From contig JAFGTP010000054.1 of the NCBI GenBank assembly GCA_016934035.1, forward strand, positions 1 through 64,000: DNA of 64,000 nucleotides, in the 5' to 3' direction. Shown here piece by piece: positions 14,907 to 25,298 of this stretch. Position 1 is the first letter of the stretch. Every line of letters begins with the position of its first letter. A program made the translations under genes and the position numbers. The DNA comes from Fidelibacterota bacterium (lineage in GTDB: Bacteria > Fidelibacterota > UBA2242 > JAFGTP01). The notes under the pieces are model-generated. The model worked only from the letters and a program-made list of their open reading frames with translations, was not told where the DNA came from and did no database searches.

Positions 14907-16162
14907 TATTTAGTTCCTATTGCTTTTCCTGCCACATATCCCGTAGAAAATGCCGCCTGTAAATTGTAACCCCCTGTTTTCGCATCGATATCCAGCAATT
15001 CCCCTACAATATATAAATTCGAAAGAAGTTTCGATTCCATAGTGACCGGGTTTATCTCCTTCAGGTTAACCCCGCCCGACGTAACTATTGCCTCTGCAAT
15101 CGGCCGATATCCCGTTATTTTGATTTGAAAATTTTTTAGCCAGGCTTCTAATCTTTTTCTTTGTTCAGCTGTAAACTGGGTACATTTTGTAGCTTTATCA
15201 ATTTTCATTTCTTCCATGTAAAAATCAGCCAGTTTACCAGGTAACAGCTTTTTTAAAAGGTGAATAATTTCCCTGGACCCTAATTGTTTAATTTCACGAA
15301 TTATTCTGTTTTTTAATTGTATATTATCCAATGCCGGTTTGAGATCAATAGATAATTCAATTTTTTCTTTTTTTTCCACAGCCTTCACCACCTTTGTTGA
15401 CATTGTCAGAATGACCGGACCATCAACACCGAAATCCGTAAAATCTAATTCTCCGAATTCCTCACATACTTTTTTATTATTGGACCAAAGGATTGCTTTT
15501 ATATTTTTCAACTTTAAGTCTTTTAAAATTAAACTTCGACTGTCCGTTGTTAACGGTACAAGCGCCGGTTTTGGTTGAACAATATTATGACCCAGTTTTT
15601 CCGCCAATTGATATCCGTCTCCAGTAGAGCCCGTACGAGGGTAGGATAATCCACCGGTGGCCAGGACAATATTTTTGCAGGGTTGATTGAAAACCTTGTT
15701 TTGAAAGCGATATTTTACCGCCTCAACTTTATCTTTGCTTCTGACAATTTCCAATATTTCAACGTTATTTAATAAAACCCCACCGGTGGTTCGCACCCAG
15801 TCTTTTAAGATACCCACCACTTCCAGTGCTTTATCACTGACTGGAAAAACACGATTACCCCGCTCAACCTTTGTTTTTAATCCTTTGGTCTGAAAAAAGT
15901 CAATTAACTGACGGCTACTCCATTCATGTAAGGCATATTTTAGAAATCGTCCCCCGGAATTGAATTTTTCTATTATTTCATTGACATCTGAAAGATTGGT
16001 TAGATTACAGCGGCCTTTGCCGGTAATGCCAAGTTTCAAACAAGGTTTTGACATTTTTTCTAAAATCATCACCTCTTTGCCTTTTTCCGCTATGGTGCCG
16101 GCAGCCATCATTCCTGACGGTCCTGCTCCGATAATAATACAATCAATCACATTCTTTTTCAT
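14906..16162 (-). CDS. yhiN: YhiN/HI0933-family FAD-dependent oxidoreductase
   Basis: The 418-residue flavoprotein starts with the dinucleotide-binding motif IIGAGPSGMMAAG (9-21). Family-typical blocks follow: GKGRCNLTN, GNRVFPVSDKA, the GGLSYPRTGSTGDGY motif, and the C-terminal TSGGVNLKEINP and GGYNLQAAFSTG. The family is widespread and binds FAD, but its reaction is not established. It is the first gene of the minus-strand group with ygiQ and the PAP2 gene. It diverges from rpmH across 127 AT-rich bases that must contain both promoters. Confidence 0.92.
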   Translation of the reverse strand: MKKNVIDCIIIGAGPSGMMAAGTIAEKGKEVMILEKMSKPCLKLGITGKGRCNLTNLSDVNEIIEKFNSGGRFLKYALHEWSSRQLIDFFQTKGLKTKVERGNRVFPVSDKALEVVGILKDWVRTTGGVLLNNVEILEIVRSKDKVEAVKYRFQNKVFNQPCKNIVLATGGLSYPRTGSTGDGYQLAEKLGHNIVQPKPALVPLTTDSRSLILKDLKLKNIKAILWSNNKKVCEEFGELDFTDFGVDGPVILTMSTKVVKAVEKKEKIELSIDLKPALDNIQLKNRIIREIKQLGSREIIHLLKKLLPGKLADFYMEEMKIDKATKCTQFTAEQRKRLEAWLKNFQIKITGYRPIAEAIVTSGGVNLKEINPVTMESKLLSNLYIVGELLDIDAKTGGYNLQAAFSTGYVAGKAIGTK

Positions 16163-16289
16163 CAGGTCTAATATAACGATTTTCTCTGTGATAAATTCAA
16201 TACAATAAATTCTTTGGAAAAAAATTTTTTAATAATAAATTACGAGGCTTTATTATTTTGTAAAAATAGAAGAAATATAGAGGAACATC

Positions 16290-16424
16290 ATGAAAAGAAC
16301 ATTTCAGCCAAGCAATAGGAAACAGAAAAACAAACATGGTTTTCGTGAAAGAATGAGCACAAAAAATGGACGTAAAGTTCTTGCCAGAAGAAGAGCCAAA
16401 GGAAGAGCTGTTCTCAGTAAATAG
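16290..16424 (+). CDS. rpmH: Ribosomal protein bL34
   Basis: The 44-residue basic protein begins [18 protein letters not shown] and ends KGRAVLSK, which is unmistakable bL34. A ribosome-binding site, AGAGGAA, lies just upstream of the ATG at 16290. It opens the plus-strand operon rpmH-rnpA-yidD-yidC-mnmE-mnmG. Unusually for most phyla, the rnpA frame starts inside it, overlapping by 59 bases. dnaA, normally divergent from rpmH, is absent, and a flavoprotein gene occupies the divergent position. Confidence 0.97.
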   Translation: MKRTFQPSNRKQKNKHGFRERMSTKNGRKVLARRRAKGRAVLSK

Positions 16425-16758
16425 GAATTTACCCAAAGCTGAAAAGAAATTTACCTGGAACCAGCGAAACCGCATTATTAAGGAAGGTAAATCTTTTAAA
16501 TACAAAACGATTATCTTTTCGGTCGCAAAACAAGAAAACTGGCAATTAATCATCACGCTTAAAAGTTCATTCAAAGGTGCAATTGCGAGAAACAAAACCA
16601 AAAGAATTATCAGAGAGGTTTATAGAAACTGTAAACCTCTTTTTAATTTTCCCTTTGGAATGGTTGTCACGGTTCTAAACAACCCTGGAAACCTGGATTA
16701 TCACAAATTAAAACAACAAGTTGTTGCCAACTTTCTTTTGAATCATGAAAATTGTTAA
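16366..16758 (+). CDS. rnpA: Ribonuclease P protein component
   Basis: The 130-residue protein has the RNR motif in [20 protein letters not shown] (about 70-89), which binds the P RNA for 5' maturation of tRNAs. The conserved core starts around [14 protein letters not shown] (28-41). The only ATG in frame is at 16366 inside rpmH, adding about 25 acidic residues, and the sole alternatives are TTG or CTG codons that also lie inside rpmH. An rpmH-overlapping rnpA start is known in Thermus. Its stop overlaps yidD by 14 bases. Confidence 0.9.
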   Translation: MDVKFLPEEEPKEELFSVNRNLPKAEKKFTWNQRNRIIKEGKSFKYKTIIFSVAKQENWQLIITLKSSFKGAIARNKTKRIIREVYRNCKPLFNFPFGMVVTVLNNPGNLDYHKLKQQVVANFLLNHENC

Positions 16759-16987
16759 AAACATATTAATCTCTTTAATCCGAGGGTACCAACGCTTCAT
16801 TTCCCCTTTATTTCCCAATACTTGCCGGTTTTACCCGTCCTGTTCCAACTACACCCTTCAAGCACTTCAGACCCATTCACTTATTTACGCACTATTTTTA
16901 TCTATCAAACGTATATTAAAATGCAATCCGCTATTCAAAGGCGGAATCGATGAAGTACCATTAAAAAAAGGACATCAACATGGATAA
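16745..16987 (+). CDS. yidD: Membrane protein insertion efficiency factor YidD
   Basis: The 80-residue protein contains the family signature [20 protein letters not shown] followed by [11 protein letters not shown] and [18 protein letters not shown]. The two CxxxPSC-type cysteines are present. An N-terminal amphipathic helix associates with the inner membrane. YidD assists YidC-dependent insertion. The gene overlaps rnpA upstream by 14 bases and yidC downstream by eight bases, so translation is coupled throughout this operon. Confidence 0.95.
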   Translation: MKIVKNILISLIRGYQRFISPLFPNTCRFYPSCSNYTLQALQTHSLIYALFLSIKRILKCNPLFKGGIDEVPLKKGHQHG

Positions 16988-18758
16988 AAAATCATTTCTA
17001 GGTTTTTTACTTATTGCAATTATCATTATTTTTTTACCGAAATACTACGAATGGGTCAACCCGGAATATGCCAAAAACAAAGCTGCACGGCAAGTCGCCA
17101 GACAGGATACATTGTCCACACAGGTTGTCACCGAGTCTGAACTAACAATGCCTGAAACACCTGCGCCAATAATTCAACTCAAAAATGTATTTCAAGAAGA
17201 AGAATATAAAGTTGAAACTGACATGTTCTATATTACTTTGAGCAATAAAGGAGGAGGCACCTTAAAGTCTCTCAAACTAAAGGAACATTTTTTAATTCAA
17301 GACAAAGACACTTTGTTAGTTGATCTGATAAATCAGGATCAGGAATACGGTCCCTATCTCAGTATAATTAACGCAGAAAAAGGAGAGATGGAAAGTCTGT
17401 TGTTAAACTTTCAGTTGCAGAACCAGAACGCCAATCAATATCAAGTCACCGGCAACGACTCAATAACACTAACTTTCTTTCTTGATTTTACTGACAGTGA
17501 ACAAATTAGTAGGTCCCTAACCTTTTATGGCAATCGGTACTTTATCAATTATGTAAATGATCTTTCAAAAATTGCGAAAACCATCGCTACAGAAAATTAT
17601 CGAATTAATTGGACTACGGGTATTTCCTACACTGAAAAAGATCTGGCTGAGGAAAACCGATACAGTGGCGCGTATGCACGTACTCAGGCTGATGATATTG
17701 AAAAATTTACAATTAAAAAGAACACTAAATCGGGTACGGATTTTTCCGGCAATACAGACTGGGTAGCCATTCGAAGTAAATATTTTGCCATTGCCATGGT
17801 CCCAGCAAAAGCTGCTTCAGGGTATGAACTAAAGGGTGCCGGCACGAATCAAATCCTTACCGATGAAAAAAAACCCAGATTAATCGTCAAATATGGTATG
17901 TCTCTCGATATCCCAAAACATTCTCCTTTAAAAACAACCCTTTACCTTGGACCATTGGACCAATCGGAATTAAAAAATCTGGACAAAAATTTGGACAACA
18001 TCATGAGTTTCGGGTCAGCAATTATTCGCCCCATCAGTAAAGGTGTATTGTGGTTGTTTACCAGTTTATATAAAATTATACCCAATTATGGATTTGTTTT
18101 GATTGTTTTTTCTATTCTAATCAAAATTCTGCTGCATCCGCTGACCTTGAAATCTACTCAATCCATGAAAGAGATGCACAAACTTCAACCCTTAATCGAT
18201 GAACTCAAGGAAAAGCATAAAGAAAATCCCCAAAAACTCAATCAGGAAACCATGAAACTATATTCCGAACATGGTGTCAATCCCATGGGTGGTTGTCTGC
18301 CGCTTCTCCTGCAAATGCCCATTCTTTTTGCATTATTCACGGTGTTTCGAACAACCATACAATTGAGGCACGCTCCTTTCATTTTTTGGATTACCGACCT
18401 GTCTGCTCCTGATGCATTGTTTGTTTTACCCTTTTCAATCCCCTTTTATGGCCAGAATGTAAACATTTTACCCATGGTTATGGTAGCATCTCAAATTTTC
18501 ATGCAAAAAATGTCTGGTCAATCCCAAAATCCACAGCAAAAACAAATGGCCCTCATCATGCCAATTATGTTCTTTTTTATTTTCAACAATTTTCCTTCCG
18601 GACTTAACCTTTATTACACACTTTTCAATATTTTAACCATCATCCAGCAACAATATTTTACGCCTGACCCAAAACCAAAAGCCAAAAAATCGAACCAACG
18701 TAAATCCAGACTGGACCGTATGCGTGAACTTCAATTGAGAAGAAAACAATTCAAATAA
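16980..18758 (+). CDS. yidC: Membrane protein insertase YidC
   Basis: The 592-residue insertase has an N-terminal membrane helix (about 6-22), a periplasmic beta domain (about 70-340) as in Gram-negative YidC, and the conserved C-terminal insertase core with five helices (about 355-560). Core motifs include [34 protein letters not shown] and [17 protein letters not shown] basic tail ([17 protein letters not shown]) probably contacts the ribosome. The length is at the Bacteroidota-like end of the range. It lies between yidD and mnmE with almost no spacing. Confidence 0.97.
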   Translation: MDKKSFLGFLLIAIIIIFLPKYYEWVNPEYAKNKAARQVARQDTLSTQVVTESELTMPETPAPIIQLKNVFQEEEYKVETDMFYITLSNKGGGTLKSLKLKEHFLIQDKDTLLVDLINQDQEYGPYLSIINAEKGEMESLLLNFQLQNQNANQYQVTGNDSITLTFFLDFTDSEQISRSLTFYGNRYFINYVNDLSKIAKTIATENYRINWTTGISYTEKDLAEENRYSGAYARTQADDIEKFTIKKNTKSGTDFSGNTDWVAIRSKYFAIAMVPAKAASGYELKGAGTNQILTDEKKPRLIVKYGMSLDIPKHSPLKTTLYLGPLDQSELKNLDKNLDNIMSFGSAIIRPISKGVLWLFTSLYKIIPNYGFVLIVFSILIKILLHPLTLKSTQSMKEMHKLQPLIDELKEKHKENPQKLNQETMKLYSEHGVNPMGGCLPLLLQMPILFALFTVFRTTIQLRHAPFIFWITDLSAPDALFVLPFSIPFYGQNVNILPMVMVASQIFMQKMSGQSQNPQQKQMALIMPIMFFFIFNNFPSGLNLYYTLFNILTIIQQQYFTPDPKPKAKKSNQRKSRLDRMRELQLRRKQFK

Positions 18759-18760
18759 AA

Positions 18761-20113
18761 ATGGATATTAACCAAACTACAATTGTTGCGCTTTCAACAC
18801 CAACCGGATATGGCGCAATTGGCGTCATTCGGTTATCGGGCCCCGAATCCTTAAATATTGCTGCTTCTTTTTTAAAGAGGCCTCAACAATTTAAACATAA
18901 ACAGGTTCGATTTTGCAAACTCTACGATCACGATACTCATCTTGATGATGTGTTAATGACCTATTTTTCCGCCCCCCGATCTTTTACCGGTGAAGATATG
19001 GTAGAAATCAGTAGCCATGGCAGTCCCTATATTATTGAAAGAGTCCTAGAAATATGCATAGATCATGGTGCAACTCTGGCAGAACCGGGTGAATTTACAA
19101 AACGGGCTTATCTAAACGATAAATTCGATCTTGCACAGGCGGAAGGAGTTGATGCGATCATTCATGCCAAAACCAAACAGGCCCATGAAACCGCTAAAAA
19201 CCTCCTAAATGGAAATCTTGGCCAAAAAATACGCAAAATCAAAAACTCAATTATCGATATTATCATTTTGCTGGAACTGGAACTTGATTTTTCTGATCAG
19301 GAGATTGAGTTTACACAACACTCTGTTATTTTTGATAAACTAAGTATTATTCAAAATGAAATCTTGAATTTAATAAATAGTTATCATTATGGTAAAATGA
19401 TAAAAGAGGGTGTGAAAACCGTTCTTATCGGTTCTCCCAACAGTGGTAAATCAAGCCTCATGAATGCTTTTTTAAATGAAGAAAGGGTGATTGTTTCTGA
19501 AATTCCCGGCACAACACGGGACTCAATTGAAGAATCTATTCGCTGTGGTGGATACCAGTTCAGACTTATCGACACTGCCGGTATCAGAGATTCTGTTGAT
19601 GAAATTGAAAATCTCGGCATAGAAAGGTCTTTAAAAGCTCTTGAGAACTCAGATATAAAACTTCTTCTTTTTGATCCGGCAAACGATAATAAATCCCAAT
19701 TTTTAAAATATTTAGATAAACAAACGATTGTAGTAGTCAATAAAATTGACCTATATGAACCAAAATTCCTTAATCAAACTTATGAAATGTTTTCCGATTT
19801 TCAGCATATCGGAATTTCTGCAAAATACCATCAAAATATCCATCAATTAGCTGATTTAATGGTTGATATCATCAAGAATAAAGAACCGAAAAACAGCGAC
19901 TTATTTATTTCCATACATCGTCATTTACAAGCGTTAGAAAAAACAGCCAAGGAACTACAAAACACTCTTGACAGCATTCATTCAGGAAATCCATCTGAAC
20001 TTATCGTTACTGATTTACGTTTTGCCCTAAATAGTTTAGATGAAATTTTAGGCAAAACAACTGATGATGACATCTTAAACAAAATTTTTAAAAATTTTTG
20101 CATCGGTAAATAA
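18761..20113 (+). CDS. mnmE: tRNA modification GTPase MnmE
   Basis: With MnmG this GTPase adds the carboxymethylaminomethyl group to wobble uridine of certain tRNAs. The formyl-THF-binding N-terminal domain is at about 1-118. A helical domain encloses the G domain, with Walker A GSPNSGKSS (224-232), the DTAG motif (271-274) and NKID. The C-terminus ends in CIGK, with the essential cysteine (C447). The length of 450 is standard. Two bases separate it from yidC, and the partner gene mnmG starts 15 bases downstream across a parS site. Confidence 0.97.
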   Translation: MDINQTTIVALSTPTGYGAIGVIRLSGPESLNIAASFLKRPQQFKHKQVRFCKLYDHDTHLDDVLMTYFSAPRSFTGEDMVEISSHGSPYIIERVLEICIDHGATLAEPGEFTKRAYLNDKFDLAQAEGVDAIIHAKTKQAHETAKNLLNGNLGQKIRKIKNSIIDIIILLELELDFSDQEIEFTQHSVIFDKLSIIQNEILNLINSYHYGKMIKEGVKTVLIGSPNSGKSSLMNAFLNEERVIVSEIPGTTRDSIEESIRCGGYQFRLIDTAGIRDSVDEIENLGIERSLKALENSDIKLLLFDPANDNKSQFLKYLDKQTIVVVNKIDLYEPKFLNQTYEMFSDFQHIGISAKYHQNIHQLADLMVDIIKNKEPKNSDLFISIHRHLQALEKTAKELQNTLDSIHSGNPSELIVTDLRFALNSLDEILGKTTDDDILNKIFKNFCIGK

Positions 20114-20120
20114 TGAAAAA

Positions 20121-20136
20121 GGTTTCACGTGAAACA
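20121..20136. promoter_or_regulatory. parS site 1 (15 of 16 bases), spanning the mnmG start codon
   Basis: GTTTCACGTGAAACA at 20122-20136 matches the bacterial parS consensus TGTTTCACGTGAAACA except for the first base (G for T). ParB binds such palindromes near the origin to load SMC and segregate the chromosome. The GTG start codon of mnmG (20129-20131) lies in the right half of this palindrome, so ParB occupancy and mnmG translation share the same bases. Confidence 0.9.
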
Positions 20137-22015
20137 AACTTTTTATGATATAATAGTTGTGGGCGGCGGTCATGCCGGCGCCGAAGCATCCCTGGCTGCA
20201 GCCCGGCTTGGAAATTCCACCTTATTAATTACATTGGACAAAAATAAAATCTCAACTATGTCCTGCAACCCGGCAATCGGTGGTCTTGCAAAAGGCCATC
20301 TTGTAGCCGAAATTGATGCTCTGGGCGGGGAGATGGGCAAAATAATAGATCAAACCGGAATTCAATTTAAAATTCTCAACCAATCCAAAGGACGTGCAGT
20401 ATGGTCACCGCGGGCACAAGCTGACAAGATTCAATATTCAGCTCTTATGTCCCAGGTTGTCAACAACACTGAAAATTTAGATGTACTGGAAGATTTGGCC
20501 ATTGAAGTCAATGTTAATAACCATCAAATCAACTCTGTTACAACAGAGATAAATGGTATAATCTCATGTAAAGCATTAATTTTAACTTGCGGAACTTTTT
20601 TAAATGGTCTCATTCATATTGGGACCACACAAATACCAGGCGGACGACTTAATGAAAGGTCATCCTATGGTTTAACCGAATCACTAAACCGCCTTGGAAT
20701 TCAAAGTGGAAGATTAAAAACCGGAACGCCTCCCCGCATCAGTAAATACTCTATAGATTTTGATAAAATGGAAATTCAATATGGTGACGAACATCCAACT
20801 CCTTTTTCAATTTTTACCAAAAACTTTAATCCACCCAATGAGCCCTGTTTTATTACCCATACCAATGAAAATACTCATAAAGTTATTTATGATATTATCG
20901 ATGATATACCATTGTTTTCCGGTCAAATAAAAGGTGTCGGCCCTCGATATTGTCCTTCCATTGAACTTAAACTAAAAATGTTTTCAGAAAAAAAATCACA
21001 CCAATTATTTATAGAACCTGAGTGGTCAAACGCGGATCAGTATTATATAAACGGTTATGCTACCTCAATTCCCTTCGATCAACAGATTCAATCACTTCAC
21101 ACAATCAATGGACTGGAAAAAGCAGAGATTATTCATCCCGGCTATGCCATTGAGTATGATTATTTTCCTCCAGCCCAACTATACCGAACATTGGAAACTA
21201 AAAAAATTTCAGGCCTCTATCTTGCCGGCCAAATCAATGGCACCTCCGGATATGAAGAAGCAGCAGCGTTGGGATTAATGGCCGCCATCAATGCTTCAAG
21301 AAAAATTCACAACCTGGACCCACTTATACTCAGCAGGGGTGATGCTTATATCGGTGTTTTAATCGATGATTTAATAACCAAAAACCCGGACGAGCCTTAC
21401 AGAATGTTTACATCTCGAGCCGAATATCGATTATTATTAAGATTTGATAACGCTGACAGACGATTAGGTAAAATTGGTAACCAGATAGGATTACTATCGC
21501 AAAACATCTATTCCGAAATAAACACCCGATCAAAAATTATTCAGAAAACCATAGATTTTCTTAAAACCAATCATTGCTCTCCAAAAGAGATTAACCCCGT
21601 TTTAACTTTAAAAGGAGAAAACTCAATTGACCATGGTTTATCCTATGACAAAATTCTCAAAAGACAAAAGCTTTACCTAAAAGACATCCTATTTTTACTG
21701 GATAAACACTTACAGGCAGAGATTCTTTCGGACACCAAAATTTCAGATCAGGTGGACACTGATATTAAATACGAAGGTTATATTGATCGAAACATTCAAC
21801 TTTTGCATTCCATAAAAAAGCAGGAACAAATCAACATTCCCAAAGATTTTGATTATTACGCAATAAAAACAATTACAAATGAGGCAAAAGAAAAATTAAA
21901 CTTAATAAAACCAGAAACCCTGGGACAGGCATCCAGAATTCCCGGTGTCACCCCAGCCGATATTACATCACTAACCATCCAACTCAAGAAATGTATTGTT
22001 TCACGTGAAACATAA
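20129..22015 (+). CDS. mnmG: tRNA uridine-5-carboxymethylaminomethyl modification enzyme MnmG
   Basis: The 628-residue FAD enzyme partners MnmE. Visible are the dinucleotide-binding GGGHAGAEA (11-19), [13 protein letters not shown], the TGTPPR block, [10 protein letters not shown] and [16 protein letters not shown], all family-defining. The start is a GTG inside parS 1 ([14 protein letters not shown]). The first ATG is further inside and would remove the FAD motif. The last five codons before TAA (VSRET) are encoded by parS 2. The gene usually precedes rsmG-parA-parB, and here mfd follows instead. Confidence 0.97.
   Translation: MKQTFYDIIVVGGGHAGAEASLAAARLGNSTLLITLDKNKISTMSCNPAIGGLAKGHLVAEIDALGGEMGKIIDQTGIQFKILNQSKGRAVWSPRAQADKIQYSALMSQVVNNTENLDVLEDLAIEVNVNNHQINSVTTEINGIISCKALILTCGTFLNGLIHIGTTQIPGGRLNERSSYGLTESLNRLGIQSGRLKTGTPPRISKYSIDFDKMEIQYGDEHPTPFSIFTKNFNPPNEPCFITHTNENTHKVIYDIIDDIPLFSGQIKGVGPRYCPSIELKLKMFSEKKSHQLFIEPEWSNADQYYINGYATSIPFDQQIQSLHTINGLEKAEIIHPGYAIEYDYFPPAQLYRTLETKKISGLYLAGQINGTSGYEEAAALGLMAAINASRKIHNLDPLILSRGDAYIGVLIDDLITKNPDEPYRMFTSRAEYRLLLRFDNADRRLGKIGNQIGLLSQNIYSEINTRSKIIQKTIDFLKTNHCSPKEINPVLTLKGENSIDHGLSYDKILKRQKLYLKDILFLLDKHLQAEILSDTKISDQVDTDIKYEGYIDRNIQLLHSIKKQEQINIPKDFDYYAIKTITNEAKEKLNLIKPETLGQASRIPGVTPADITSLTIQLKKCIVSRET
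21997..22012. promoter_or_regulatory. parS site 2, inside the 3' end of mnmG
   Basis: TGTTTCACGTGAAACA at 21997-22012 is a perfect 16-base match to the ParB-binding consensus. The bases double as the C-terminal codons of MnmG just before the stop at 22013-22015. It lies 38 bases, centre to centre, from parS 3, close enough for cooperative ParB loading. Confidence 0.95.
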
Positions 22016-22033
22016 AAACAAGCCAACCAGCGA

Positions 22034-25000
22034 GTGTTTCACGTGAAACAGTTTACTGATCTACATAAAGAAATCATTCAATTTATCAAGAATTCCTCGG
22101 TCTATAAAAAATTTATTGAGAAATACCATCAAAAGGAATCCTTTTCAATATCAGGTCTCGAAGGATCTTCATTCTCATTTTTTGTGGCTAATGTGTTTAA
22201 TTTAAAAGAAAGAGATTTATTAATTTTATGTAAAAACGAAAATGAATCAGAAAAAATACGGGATGATCTGGATTTTATTATCGGTGTTGACCAAATCGCA
22301 TTTTTACCAGATGAAATTGAGACGAATTCTAAAGAAGAAAATCAGATATTTTCATTCTTTCTGAATGATGTCCTGGCAAAAATTCATACAAACCGTAAAA
22401 ATATATTTATCACCACAAAAGAAGGTCTCGAATCAAAATTTCCTAATAACGACTTTCTAAGTGAAAATTCCTATATTCTGAAAATCAATAAAGAAATTGA
22501 AAGGGATGAACTCGAGGAAATATTAATGAGTTTTGGCTATAAAAGAGAAGAGATGGTTTTATATCCAAAGGATTTTTGTGTTAAAGGAAGCATTATTGAC
22601 TTTTTTCCACCAGACAGAACCTATCCAATAAGAATTGAATTTTTTGACAATATCATCGAATCCATGAGAATTTTTGATATTGAAGATCAGATATCAATCA
22701 GTCATCTTGAAAAATATATATTAAAACCGCCGGCTGATTCAAAAATAGCCAAAGAAAATGCCACCAGTCTGTTTCATTTATTAAAAAAAGATTTACTGGT
22801 TATACAAAACAATATTGATGAATTTGATAAGCCCCTGTTTGATACGTTATCCGGATATCAAAAAATTTCAAATTATGATTTGTTTGAATCAGATCTAAAT
22901 TTTGATTTCATCCACCATGATTTGAAAAAAAATGATTTTAAAACATCAAAGGCTTTATTAAATAATTTTGTAAAATTTCAGGATAAAAAACTTTGTATAA
23001 TCGGCAATACAGAAGAACAGATTAATAAAATTAATCATTTACTGGAGATAGACCCAATTGAGTATGTAATTGGTAACATTTCTTCTGGTTTTGAATTTTT
23101 GGATCATAAATTTATCATTATTCCAGAGCATGAAATTTTTAAAAAGGAAAGACAATCCAGAAGTTTTCGTAATCTACCCAAGGATTTTAATATTGAAAAA
23201 TTTGATATTGATAAAGTGGAGCATGGTGACAAAATGGTCCACGAAGATTACGGAATCGGTGAATTTGAACGTATGGAAATTATATCGGCATTTGGTGCAG
23301 AAAAAGAATGTATAGTCCTGAAATATGCAGGGGATTCCAGGGTCTATGTCCCTATGGACAAAATTTTTAAAGTTAAAAAATATAAAGCAACCGATGGCAT
23401 TGAACCCCAATTAACAACACTGAATTCAGGTGAATGGGAAAGAAAAAAATTACGAACAAAGAAATCCCTGGAAAAAATAACAAGAGAGTTAATGGAACTC
23501 TATGCCAAACGACTGCAAACAAAAGGTTATGCCTTTGAACCCGATACCGAAATTCAGATGGAAATGGAAATGGAATTTCCCTGGGAGGAAACACCGGATC
23601 AAATTTCCGCTACTCAGGAAATAAAAAATGACATGGAATCAGTGAAACCCATGGATCGTTTACTTTGCGGAGATGTTGGTTTTGGAAAAACTGAAGTAGC
23701 CATAAGAGCGGCATTTAAAGCAGTTTCCAACTCCAAGCAAGTTGCCATACTGGTTCCAACGACTATTTTATCAGACCAACATTTCAAATCCTTTTCAGAC
23801 AGATTAAGAAATTATCCGGTAAAAATTGAAAAACTATCCAGATTTGTCACTGCAAAATTGCAGAAAACAATCATCAGAGATATCAGAGAAGGTAAAGTCG
23901 ATATTGTGATTTCAACTTCAAAAATATTGTCTAAAAACATAGAATTCAAGGATTTAGGTCTATTAATAATTGACGAAGAACATCAATTTGGTGTCAAACA
24001 AAAAGAACACATAAAAAATCTGGCAAAAAACATCGATGTTCTTTCACTAACTGCAACGCCCATTCCTAGGACTTTACATTTTTCACTGATCGGCGCCAGA
24101 GATTATTCTCAGATTAATACGCCGCCAAAATTCAGATTGCCAATTATTACTGAGATTATACGTTTCAAAGAAGAAACCATCATCAAGGCGGTAAAAAGAG
24201 AAATTGAAAGAAATGGTCAAATCTATTTTGTACATAACGAAATACAATCAATTCAACAAGTTTCCATAAAATTGATGGAAATGTTTCCGGACCTGAAAAT
24301 TCAGTGGGCTCACGGCCAGATGAAAGAACAGGAACTGGAACCAATAATGTATGATTTCATCAACCAGAAAATTGATATTCTGGTAACAACTTCAATTATT
24401 GAATCGGGCATAGATATTCCAAATGTTAATACTATTTTCATTAATAATGCGAACCGGTTTGGCTTGGCACAACTTTACCAGTTGAGAGGACGAGTCGGAC
24501 GAACTAACAGAAGGGCCTATTGTTATCTGATAACACCTGGAATTTCAAAATTAAATACTGATGCTGTCAAGAGATTAAAAACAATTAAAAGATATACATC
24601 ACTGGGGTCGGGATACAGTATTGCTATGCGGGACTTGGAGATACGAGGTTCCGGAAATGTTTTTGGAGTGGAACAAAAGGGAAATATACAATCAATTGGC
24701 TATGATCTTTATATAAAAATGCTGAAAACTGTAATGAATGAACTAAAGGAAAAAGAATTTAATGAAGAATTAATTGATAAAATTTTAAACTCTGATTCAA
24801 AACCACCAACAGATATCATTTATCCAAAAGCGGCTTACTTCTCACAGGAATATATCGAAGTCCAATCTCTAAGGCTTAATTTTTACAAAAGACTGGCTGG
24901 TATTCAAAGTGTTGAAGATTTAGAAAATCTAAAAAAAGAGATCATGGACAGATTTGGAGAACCCAATAAGCAGGCCCTGCGTTTGTTTGAAATTACAAAA

Positions 25001-25264
25001 ATTAAATATTTTGCTGAACAAATCGGAACCAGACGCATTATATTCAATGGTAATGAAGTAAAACTTGAATTTGATAAAGTAAATATTTTGGGCGATGATA
25101 ATCCCAAAATATTTACTTCGATCAGTGAAATTTGCAGCGACCTTGGGGTGAGTTTTAGATTTATTCCTGATGATAATTTAAAAATGATATTAAGAATTCC
25201 TGAAAAGGAATTAGACAATACAAAACAATTCTTGGATAAACTTTATCAAAAATTTAAGTTATAA
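22034..25264 (+). CDS. mfd: Transcription-repair coupling factor Mfd
   Basis: The 1076-residue ATPase displaces stalled RNA polymerase and recruits UvrA. The UvrB-like N-terminal module is followed by an RNA-polymerase-interacting domain (MVHEDYGIGEFERM, then DSRVYVPMDKI) near residues 398-445. The RecG-like translocase follows, with Walker A GDVGFGKT (546-553), the DEEH box (647-650), TATPIPRTL and QLRGRVGR. The C-terminal TRCF domain ends at LYQKFKL. The start is GTG at 22034 or GTG at 22043. Both lie in or next to parS 3, and translation begins FHVKQ or KQ. The length is slightly below E. coli Mfd (1148). Confidence 0.97.
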   Translation: MFHVKQFTDLHKEIIQFIKNSSVYKKFIEKYHQKESFSISGLEGSSFSFFVANVFNLKERDLLILCKNENESEKIRDDLDFIIGVDQIAFLPDEIETNSKEENQIFSFFLNDVLAKIHTNRKNIFITTKEGLESKFPNNDFLSENSYILKINKEIERDELEEILMSFGYKREEMVLYPKDFCVKGSIIDFFPPDRTYPIRIEFFDNIIESMRIFDIEDQISISHLEKYILKPPADSKIAKENATSLFHLLKKDLLVIQNNIDEFDKPLFDTLSGYQKISNYDLFESDLNFDFIHHDLKKNDFKTSKALLNNFVKFQDKKLCIIGNTEEQINKINHLLEIDPIEYVIGNISSGFEFLDHKFIIIPEHEIFKKERQSRSFRNLPKDFNIEKFDIDKVEHGDKMVHEDYGIGEFERMEIISAFGAEKECIVLKYAGDSRVYVPMDKIFKVKKYKATDGIEPQLTTLNSGEWERKKLRTKKSLEKITRELMELYAKRLQTKGYAFEPDTEIQMEMEMEFPWEETPDQISATQEIKNDMESVKPMDRLLCGDVGFGKTEVAIRAAFKAVSNSKQVAILVPTTILSDQHFKSFSDRLRNYPVKIEKLSRFVTAKLQKTIIRDIREGKVDIVISTSKILSKNIEFKDLGLLIIDEEHQFGVKQKEHIKNLAKNIDVLSLTATPIPRTLHFSLIGARDYSQINTPPKFRLPIITEIIRFKEETIIKAVKREIERNGQIYFVHNEIQSIQQVSIKLMEMFPDLKIQWAHGQMKEQELEPIMYDFINQKIDILVTTSIIESGIDIPNVNTIFINNANRFGLAQLYQLRGRVGRTNRRAYCYLITPGISKLNTDAVKRLKTIKRYTSLGSGYSIAMRDLEIRGSGNVFGVEQKGNIQSIGYDLYIKMLKTVMNELKEKEFNEELIDKILNSDSKPPTDIIYPKAAYFSQEYIEVQSLRLNFYKRLAGIQSVEDLENLKKEIMDRFGEPNKQALRLFEITKIKYFAEQIGTRRIIFNGNEVKLEFDKVNILGDDNPKIFTSISEICSDLGVSFRFIPDDNLKMILRIPEKELDNTKQFLDKLYQKFKL
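22035..22050. promoter_or_regulatory. parS site 3, overlapping the mfd start
   Basis: TGTTTCACGTGAAACA at 22035-22050 is a perfect parS. Both plausible GTG starts of mfd fall at its left edge (22034) or within it (22043). In many bacteria the corresponding site overlaps the start of rsmG with the same FHVK translation. The shared position after mnmG suggests that mfd replaced rsmG-parAB while the palindrome was kept. Confidence 0.95.
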
Positions 25265-25298
25265 AGAAATATATTAGAAAAATCAAGGGAGCATTGAA

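Noticed and set aside
16163..16289. Possible origin at the rpmH divergent junction
   Set aside because: Only 127 bases, no DnaA boxes, and base composition to the right (16-22 kb) stays C-rich, so the strand switch is not here.
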